A DNA stretch of 8,029 nt, taken from positions 1 through 8,029 of the forward strand of contig JADYZS010000134.1 of assembly GCA_020853075.1 (NCBI GenBank), given 5' to 3'. Shown piece after piece: positions 1 to 4,260 of the stretch; the stretch's first letter is position 1, and every line of letters starts with the position of its first letter. Position numbers and translations under genes: made by a program. Source of the DNA: Anaerolineae bacterium (GTDB lineage Bacteria; Chloroflexota; Anaerolineae; JADYZS01). Below the pieces are notes generated by a model. That model did not search any database and was not told where the DNA came from. It was given only the letters and a program-made list of their open reading frames with translations.

Positions 1-336
1 AGCGATCCTATCCTATTAGGCCGGGTCATCGGCAACATGGTGAAGAACGCGCTGGAAGCCATAGAGCCCGGCCAGGCGATCACCCTGGGATGCCGAATCA
101 TCGGCGAGGGGGTAGAGTTCTGGGTACATAATCCCGGCTTCATGCCCCCGAGTGTACAACTCCAGTTATTCCAGCGCTCCTTCTCTACAAAGGGCAAGGG
201 GCGCGGCCTGGGGACCTACAGCATGAAACTGCTGAGCGAACGATACCTGCACGGGTCGGTCTCCTTCACTTCCTCTTTGGAAACAGGAACCACCTTCGTG
301 GGGCGGTATCCCCTGAACTTACCGATTTCCCATTGA
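1..336 (+). CDS. Sensor histidine kinase, C-terminal ATPase part (5' end outside window)
   Basis: This is the 3' part of a histidine kinase gene. The frame is open from base 1, so the true start lies to the left; an internal ATG at 37 falls inside the N-box and is not a start. About 111 residues remain, nearly all from the HATPase_c domain that binds ATP and phosphorylates the kinase's own histidine. The N-box reads GRVIGNMVKNALEA. The usual G1 box DxGxG is replaced by HNPGFMPP, and the lid region reads FQRSFSTKGKGRGLGTYSMK, supplying the G2 glycines. From memory, this combination is typical of a kinase subgroup with Asn in place of the ATP-binding Asp, so it need not mean an inactive enzyme. 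The gene ends at TGA 334-336, 71 bases before a response regulator on the same strand, which suggests partnership. The sensor and dimerisation parts are not visible. Confidence 0.9.
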   Translation, partial: SDPILLGRVIGNMVKNALEAIEPGQAITLGCRIIGEGVEFWVHNPGFMPPSVQLQLFQRSFSTKGKGRGLGTYSMKLLSERYLHGSVSFTSSLETGTTFVGRYPLNLPISH

Positions 337-361
337 CGGTGAGCGGAACAAAGCCGATAAT
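333..361 (+). promoter_or_regulatory. Sigma-70-type promoter for the response regulator/kinase operon
   Basis: A TTGACG -35 element (333-338) and a GATAAT -10 element (356-361) are separated by exactly 17 bases; each matches the consensus at five of six positions. The -35 box overlaps the TGA stop of the upstream kinase gene. Transcription would start near 367-369 and give a leader of about 40 bases before the TTG start at 408. This suggests that the regulator/kinase pair can be transcribed independently of the upstream kinase. It is a pattern match only. Confidence 0.6.
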
Positions 362-396
362 AAGATAGTGCGTTCTGTATCAATCATAGTGTGATA

Positions 397-410
397 GTGA
401 GGAACCATTG
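397..410 (+). promoter_or_regulatory. Shine-Dalgarno and TTG start of the response regulator
   Basis: GTGAGGAA at 397-404 lies just ahead of TTG at 408-410. An in-frame TAG at 387-389 closes the frame upstream, and no ATG or GTG lies between that stop and the TTG. The next candidate starts fall inside the first beta strand of the receiver domain. The TTG is therefore the most likely start, although the spacing of about 4 bases from GAGGA is short. Confidence 0.6.
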
Positions 411-812
411 GCTTCCGTAGAAACAAACCACACGGCCAAGATCCTGGTGGTGGACGATGACCCGGATATCCGCACATTATTACGTCTGGTTCTGATGTCA
501 TCGGGGTTCCACGTCACTCTCGCCGAAGATGGCGATCAAGCGATCCGGCGCGTGGCTGAGGACCTGCCCGACCTGGTCTTGTGCGATATACTGATGCCGA
601 ACCTGGACGGCTACGAGACGTTGGCCGCGCTGCGCAGCAACCCCAGCAGCCGCGGTCTGCCGGTGCTGATTATCTCCGCTCGTGGCGAGTCCCAGGCGGT
701 GAAACGCGCCCTGGACGCGGGGGCAAACGGTTACTTTGTTAAGCCCTTTGAGACCCGCGATCTCGTGGCCGAGATCCGACGCCTCCTATCAGTGAGGGCG
801 GTTATCTCATGA
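408..812 (+). CDS. Single-domain response regulator (CheY-like receiver)
   Basis: The 134-residue protein is one receiver domain with no output domain, so it probably acts by protein-protein contact or as a phosphorelay intermediate in the cytoplasm. The phosphorylation machinery is complete: acidic pocket D16/D17, phospho-acceptor D60 in the motif CDILMPNLDG, the switch Ser S90 and the invariant K112 followed by P113. Length fits a stand-alone receiver (about 120-130 residues). The start is TTG at 408. Its last codons overlap the next gene by four bases (ATGA, 809-812), which points to translational coupling with the membrane kinase and makes that kinase the most likely phosphodonor. The truncated kinase upstream is a second candidate partner. 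The target process cannot be read from the sequence. Confidence 0.93.
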   Translation: MASVETNHTAKILVVDDDPDIRTLLRLVLMSSGFHVTLAEDGDQAIRRVAEDLPDLVLCDILMPNLDGYETLAALRSNPSSRGLPVLIISARGESQAVKRALDAGANGYFVKPFETRDLVAEIRRLLSVRAVIS

Positions 813-2752
813 ACGCCGCACAGCCCCCCGCCCTCCTCAGAGGCGAAACCCGCTGGATACTTTGGACGGCGGTGGGGCTGGCCGCGTATGGTCTCCTCTT
901 CACCCTTTACACTCTATTCCAACCGCTGGGTGAGAGGGGCCGCCTCATCGTGGGCGACCTCGCGTACATCCCTTCTAGCCTCATCGCCGGCGCGCTTTGC
1001 CTCCTGGTGCTCCGCGCCACGCGCGACCGTCGCCTGCGCTGGGCCTGGGGGCTCATCGGTTTGGGATTCATCTCTTGGGCCGTGGCCGACACCCTGTGGG
1101 TGTGGTCTGAATTGGCGTTGAGCATCGTCCCTGAGTCACCGCACCTGACCGACGTCCCCTATCTCCTCATGTATCCCTTGTTCTTCGCCGGGCTCCTGGT
1201 TTATCCCACGGTGCGCTGGAACTGGTTGAACCGCACCAAGCTACTTCTGGACGTATCCGTCATCTCAGCCGCGATAGCGGTTTTCGGCTGGTATTACCTC
1301 CTCGCGCCCATCGTGACTACAGAAGCCGAAAGCGCGTTGGGCCGGGCCATTGAACTGGCTTATCCCCTGGGCGATCTCATCCTCATCTGGGCCCTGGCCC
1401 GCATCTACTTCGCCGCGCCGCGTACTAGCGCATCCGCCACCATTCTCATGCTCATGGCGGGAATCGGCCTCAACGTGACTGCCGATGTGTGGTACGCTTT
1501 CCTCTCTGCGCAGGACCTTTACTACACCGGGCACTTTGTAGATGCCTTATGGGTGCTGGGGTCGGTCAGTGCAGGCGGGGCAGCGTTATCGCAGTATCGG
1601 GTCCTGCGCCAGGGGCTCTGGCCTTCTTCGTTATCATCGGAACAGACGATACGACGCAGCCAGCAAGTGCTCCCCTATCTCATACTGGTTCCCGTCTTGA
1701 TCCTGGTACACATAGGAACTGCTGCTATCACGACCAACGTGCGCGAGCGGGGGCTGATCGTGGGCGCCATGGCGATGGTAGGATTTATCATCACCCGCCA
1801 GATCGTGATCATCAACGAGAATATCCGCCTGAACGCCGAACTGGCGCAGCGAGTAGAGGAGGTCATCCGGCTTAACGAACAGATGCAGCGAGTCAACGAG
1901 GAATTGCGGCGGATAGACCAGTTCAAGTCCGAGTTCGTCTCCAACGTTTCCCACGAACTCCGTACCCCCCTGACCAATATCTTGGGCTACGCCGAGTTGC
2001 TGTTGGACTCGTCCGGAGGCCCGCTCACATCATTCCAGTCTGAGAGCCTGCGCACGGTGCATAGCAATGGACATAGACTACTGGGGTTAGTGAACGATCT
2101 GCTGGACGTGAGCCGGTTGGAAGCGGGCAGGTTCACCATCAGCACCGAACCCGTAGCCCCGGCCCCTCTCATACGCGGGTTATCGGAAGAGATGCGCCTG
2201 CTTGCCAACCAGAAAAACCTGGCGTTGGCGATTGATCTACCGGATGATCTCCCTGTGATATTGGCCGACGGCTCGCGTATGGCACAGGTTCTGGGCAACC
2301 TTCTATCTAATGCGATCAAGTTCACCCCGCCCCATGGGTGTGTGGCGGTCAGAGCCTATGAGTTGGAGAGCGGTAGTGCTTCCGGTAACTCTCAGGCCTC
2401 CCCCCTGTTCCACCCGGCCCCCGATTTACCGGCAGGAAAATGGCTGATTGTTTCCGTGGAGGATACCGGCCCCGGCATCCCTGCTGAAGAGCAGCCGCGT
2501 CTCTTCTATCGTTTCCATCGTACGGCGGAAGCCAAGCGGCTCAACATCCAGGGGACAGGTCTTGGTCTGTATGTGGCGAAGGTCATCGTGGAGGCGCACG
2601 GCGGACGCATCGGCGTGACGAGCCAGGTGGGACAAGGGAGCACCTTTTGGTTTGCCCTCCCCGCCGAGGCAGATGGTTTTATTCAGCAAAGCGATAAGGA
2701 GCGAAGGAACGGGGTGCAGCCAGAGCAAGTGAAGGAAGGGGCGGTTACGTAG
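809..2752 (+). CDS. Polytopic membrane sensor histidine kinase
   Basis: The 647-residue protein is a complete kinase. Residues about 15-345 hold around ten hydrophobic segments, a large integral-membrane sensor with no obvious extracellular domain. A short coiled coil (about 340-370, rich in Glu, Asn, Leu and Arg) leads into HisKA with the phospho-accepting H382 in SNVSHELRTPL. HATPase_c follows: N-box with N497 and N501, G1 box D552-T-G-P-G-I, and G2 box G582-T-G-L-G-L. All catalytic motifs are intact. An insert of roughly 25 residues rich in Ser, Pro and Gly lies between the N-box and G1. No PAS, GAF or HAMP domain is apparent. The start is ATG at 809, overlapping the receiver gene stop, with GTGAGGG about ten bases upstream. 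The sensed signal is unknown; the hydrophobic sensor suggests a membrane-related or intramembrane cue, which is inference. Confidence 0.93.
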   Translation: MNAAQPPALLRGETRWILWTAVGLAAYGLLFTLYTLFQPLGERGRLIVGDLAYIPSSLIAGALCLLVLRATRDRRLRWAWGLIGLGFISWAVADTLWVWSELALSIVPESPHLTDVPYLLMYPLFFAGLLVYPTVRWNWLNRTKLLLDVSVISAAIAVFGWYYLLAPIVTTEAESALGRAIELAYPLGDLILIWALARIYFAAPRTSASATILMLMAGIGLNVTADVWYAFLSAQDLYYTGHFVDALWVLGSVSAGGAALSQYRVLRQGLWPSSLSSEQTIRRSQQVLPYLILVPVLILVHIGTAAITTNVRERGLIVGAMAMVGFIITRQIVIINENIRLNAELAQRVEEVIRLNEQMQRVNEELRRIDQFKSEFVSNVSHELRTPLTNILGYAELLLDSSGGPLTSFQSESLRTVHSNGHRLLGLVNDLLDVSRLEAGRFTISTEPVAPAPLIRGLSEEMRLLANQKNLALAIDLPDDLPVILADGSRMAQVLGNLLSNAIKFTPPHGCVAVRAYELESGSASGNSQASPLFHPAPDLPAGKWLIVSVEDTGPGIPAEEQPRLFYRFHRTAEAKRLNIQGTGLGLYVAKVIVEAHGGRIGVTSQVGQGSTFWFALPAEADGFIQQSDKERRNGVQPEQVKEGAVT

Positions 2753-2788
2753 AGGAACGAAACGACCCTCGCTGGTAATAGGGCCAGG

Positions 2789-2843
2789 GGGCTGTCCCAA
2801 GAGAGGCCCACCACAGCCCGGCGTGGGGCCCCTCACGCCGGGC
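2789..2843 (+). other. Overlapping alternative hairpins downstream of the kinase gene
   Basis: A strong hairpin has arms GCCCGGCGTG (2816-2825) and CACGCCGGGC (2834-2843), ten perfect pairs with an eight-base loop. A second pairing, GGGCTGT (2789-2795) with ACAGCCC (2813-2819), uses part of the same left arm, so the two cannot form together. No T-run follows the strong hairpin. It may protect the 3' end of the operon transcript or assist termination at the next hairpin. Confidence 0.45.
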
Positions 2844-2868
2844 ATAGACGAAGGACCGCTTCTCAGCA

Positions 2869-2902
2869 GGGAGCGCTATCAGCCGCGCTCCCTTTCTCTT
2901 TC
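2869..2902 (+). terminator. Rho-independent terminator of the receiver/kinase operon
   Basis: GGGAGCGC (2869-2876) pairs perfectly with GCGCTCCC (2885-2892) around an eight-base loop and is followed at once by a T-rich tail, TTTCTCTTTCC. It lies about 115 bases after the kinase stop and in the right orientation for that operon. Its loop and right arm overlap the last codons of the small minus-strand gene. On the minus strand the hairpin is not followed by T residues, so it acts mainly for the plus strand. Confidence 0.7.
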
Positions 2903-2986
2903 CACTGGCTCCCACATAGAATCGGACGAGGGGAGCAACGTCCAGGCCAACACCAGAAGCACCATAACCAGGAGCGGCCAGTTCAC
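2879..2986 (-). CDS. Probable 35-residue single-pass membrane protein
   Basis: A short frame on the minus strand starts with GTG (2984-2986) and ends with TGA (2879-2881). Its start is preceded by GGAGGTGA (2991-2998), a near-perfect Shine-Dalgarno sequence with seven bases between GGAGG and the GTG, the strongest in the window. The product begins MNWPLLVMVLLVLAWTLL, a hydrophobic helix of about 16-18 residues, followed by a short polar linker and a charged tail ending EPVERERERG. This is the usual shape of a small single-helix membrane protein. No family is recognised and no function is proposed. It runs convergent to the kinase operon, and its end overlaps that operon's terminator. No convincing promoter was found; a TATACT-like -10 lies at 3149-3154 on the same strand but lacks a good -35. 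Confidence 0.5.
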   Translation of the reverse strand: MNWPLLVMVLLVLAWTLLPSSDSMWEPVERERERG

Positions 2987-3030
2987 GATCTCACCTCCGG
3001 TGGGTGGATGAAAGAGAGTACAGTCTCAAG

Positions 3031-3093
3031 CCCTCACCCACCCCCTTCGCCCCGTAGGTGTACCCGCCGGACGGGATGGGGGGAGAGTGAGGG
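3031..3093. repeat. Decayed GC-rich palindromic repeat
   Basis: The left arm CCCTCACCCACCCCCT (3031-3046) matches, with mismatches, the reverse complement of GGGGGGAGAGTGAGGG (3078-3093). A small inner palindrome (CCCG near 3063, CGGG near 3072) sits between them. The CCCTCACCC edges resemble the outer arms of the repeat at 7771-7867, so this looks like an eroded relative of that family. Confidence 0.5.
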
Positions 3094-3117
3094 CCGGATG
3101 CTCGCTACTACTGCTAT

Positions 3118-3220
3118 CTTCAAAGGAGCCTACCTTGAAACCATGAAGAGTATATGAAATGAAGATGAAAAAAAGGTGAAAATCAGGCCCCCGTTGTATG
3201 TAAGTTTCTTCATCTTGGTT
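3118..3220. promoter_or_regulatory. AT-rich patch with an inverted repeat upstream of the fusion gene
   Basis: This stretch is markedly more A/T-rich than the rest of the window. AAGATGAAAAAA (3162-3173) can pair with TTTCTTCATCTT (3205-3216) with one mismatch across a loop of about 31 bases. The pentamer ATGAA (once GTGAA) recurs five times between 3143 and 3180. The patch ends just before the predicted promoter at 3227-3255. It could be an upstream promoter element or a protein-binding region; neither is shown. Confidence 0.3.
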
Positions 3221-3226
3221 TTGCGG

Positions 3227-3255
3227 TTGCTCCGCCACGGCCCTTGTGCTAGAAT
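3227..3255 (+). promoter_or_regulatory. Extended -10 promoter for the MoaD-like/glycosylase gene
   Basis: A TAGAAT -10 box (3250-3255) is preceded by TG at 3247-3248, giving an extended -10. A weak -35, TTGCTC (3227-3232), lies exactly 17 bases upstream. Transcription would start near 3261, leaving a leader of about 15 bases before ATG 3277, with GAGGG at 3268-3272 as a close ribosome-binding site. Confidence 0.5.
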
Positions 3256-3276
3256 CGGGCCGGAAGCGAGGGCGAG

Positions 3277-4161
3277 ATGCGGATCACGCTGAAAGTGGGC
3301 GAGCCATTATGGCGACAGGTAGGCCAGCGGACGCTGCGGCTGGACTTGATAGAGGAGAACGCGACGGTGGCCGGAGTCTTGCGCGATCTGGAGGCCAGGT
3401 ATCCCGCTTTCGGTACGCTCTTGTGGGGCACAGGGCCGCGCCCGGATTCCCCCCCCTATAATCTCTTCGTCAACAACCACCTGGTGCGCTGGGAGGCCGC
3501 CGCGACGACGCCTCTGCACGACGGCGATACCCTTTACATCTTCCTGCCCATCGTCGGGGGGATGGGGGATGGCGAGCGGCTGCCGCGCTCCTTCTACGCG
3601 CGACCAACGGTGGATGTAGCCCGTGCCCTCTTGGGTCAGCGGCTGGTGCGGGTGTTGGATGGCGAGAGGATGGCCGGACGCATCGTAGAGGTGGAAGCCT
3701 ACGTGGGCCGCGACGACCTGGCCTCTCACGCCGCGCGCGGGCGCACGGCCCGCAACGCGGTCATGTACGGTCCGCCCGGCTATGCTTACGTCTATTTCAT
3801 CTACGGGATGCACTACTGTCTGAACGTGGTGACCGAGGCCGAGGGTTTTCCGGCGGAGGTGTTGATCCGCGCGGTAGAACCGCTGGAAGGGCTGGCACAG
3901 ATGCAGGCCCGGCGTGGCCGCCCTGACGCCGAGTTGACGAGGGGCCCTGGCCGTCTCTGTCAGGCGTTGGCTATCACCCGTGCCCTGAACGGTGCAGATT
4001 TGTGCGAGGGTGAAACGCTCTTCATTGAGGCGGACGCACCCATCCCTGACGCAGAAGTGGCCGCGACGCCGCGTATCGGCGTGCACGGCGACGAGCGCGC
4101 CTTGACGGTTCCCTGGCGCTTCCTCGTGCGCGGCAATGGGTACGTGTCGCGGGGAGGGTGA
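3277..4161 (+). CDS. MoaD/ThiS-like domain fused to 3-methyladenine DNA glycosylase
   Basis: One 294-residue frame carries two complete domains. Residues 1-95 form a ubiquitin-like beta-grasp protein of the MoaD/ThiS type, with FVNNHLVRW in the middle, LHDGDTLYIFLPIVGG at the end and the terminal Gly pair at 94-95. In stand-alone family members this C-terminal Gly-Gly is activated to carry sulfur. Residues 96-294 begin with Met and form a full-length alkyladenine glycosylase (AAG/MPG family), which removes alkylated bases such as 3-methyladenine. Catalytic positions align with human AAG: E140 (E125), Y142 (Y127), H151 (H136), the intercalating Y176 (Y162), N183 (N169) and probably R198 (R182). 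No stop separates the domains. The glycosylase could also be made alone from ATG 3562, but no clear Shine-Dalgarno precedes it. Its neighbours on either side are not molybdopterin or thiamine genes. Confidence 0.88.
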   Translation: MRITLKVGEPLWRQVGQRTLRLDLIEENATVAGVLRDLEARYPAFGTLLWGTGPRPDSPPYNLFVNNHLVRWEAAATTPLHDGDTLYIFLPIVGGMGDGERLPRSFYARPTVDVARALLGQRLVRVLDGERMAGRIVEVEAYVGRDDLASHAARGRTARNAVMYGPPGYAYVYFIYGMHYCLNVVTEAEGFPAEVLIRAVEPLEGLAQMQARRGRPDAELTRGPGRLCQALAITRALNGADLCEGETLFIEADAPIPDAEVAATPRIGVHGDERALTVPWRFLVRGNGYVSRGG

Positions 4162-4170
4162 TTGCCTGCG

Positions 4171-4199
4171 GTTGCCATTGGTTGGAAACCAACGGCAAC
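4171..4199. repeat. Hairpin 1 of a three-hairpin cluster
   Basis: GTTGCCATTGGTT (4171-4183) pairs with AACCAACGGCAAC (4187-4199) around a three-base loop, thirteen positions with one A-C mismatch. It lies ten bases after the glycosylase fusion stop. No T-run follows on the plus strand, so it is not a classical terminator. It may stabilise the 3' end of the transcript or belong to a compound interspersed repeat with the next two hairpins. Confidence 0.55.
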
Positions 4200-4207
4200 G
4201 CATTAGA

Positions 4208-4226
4208 AAGCCCGCTCCGCGGGCTT
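4208..4226 (-). terminator. Probable terminator of murJ (hairpin 2 of the cluster)
   Basis: AAGCCCGC (4208-4215) and GCGGGCTT (4219-4226) form a perfect eight-pair stem with a three-base loop. On the minus strand the stem is followed by TTTCTAATG, a short T-rich tail, about 30 bases beyond the murJ stop. On the plus strand only TT follows, so it fits murJ better than the glycosylase fusion, though it could act weakly in both directions. Confidence 0.5.
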
Positions 4227-4233
4227 GATGTGA

Positions 4234-4260
4234 TAGCCGTCGGATTTCATCCGATGGCTA
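4234..4260. repeat. Hairpin 3 of the cluster, containing the murJ stop codon
   Basis: TAGCCGTCGGAT (4234-4245) pairs with ATCCGATGGCTA (4249-4260) around the loop TTC, twelve pairs including one G-T wobble. The last three bases, CTA at 4258-4260, are the TAG stop of murJ read on the minus strand, so the hairpin starts inside the gene's stop codon. Confidence 0.55.

Larger units (their letters stand above)
2753..3276. other. Gene-poor spacer with hairpins, a small gene, a decayed repeat and a promoter
   Basis: This stretch of about 520 bases carries no long gene. From left to right it holds two hairpins, the second with a T-rich tail; a probable 35-codon membrane-protein gene on the minus strand; a decayed GC-rich palindrome; an AT-rich purine patch; and the promoter of the downstream fusion gene. 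A plus-strand open frame of 62 codons at 2823-3011 runs through the hairpins and antisense to the small gene. It has no recognisable domain and is not called. Confidence 0.6.

Noticed and set aside
2823..3011. Plus-strand open frame of 62 codons downstream of the kinase operon
   Set aside because: It runs through a strong hairpin and the terminator, has no good ribosome-binding site, and is antisense to the better-supported small membrane gene.
3131..3180. Tiny plus-strand leader peptides after AAAGGAG near 3123 (for example the ATG at 3143)
   Set aside because: The frames end after only three to six codons, and no coding sign supports them.
3307..4203. Long open frame (298 codons) on the minus strand opposite the MoaD-like/glycosylase gene
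   Set aside because: It lies antisense to a gene with clear domains and catalytic residues. Its translation is rich in His, Arg, Gln and Pro with no recognisable fold, as expected for a shadow frame in GC-rich DNA.
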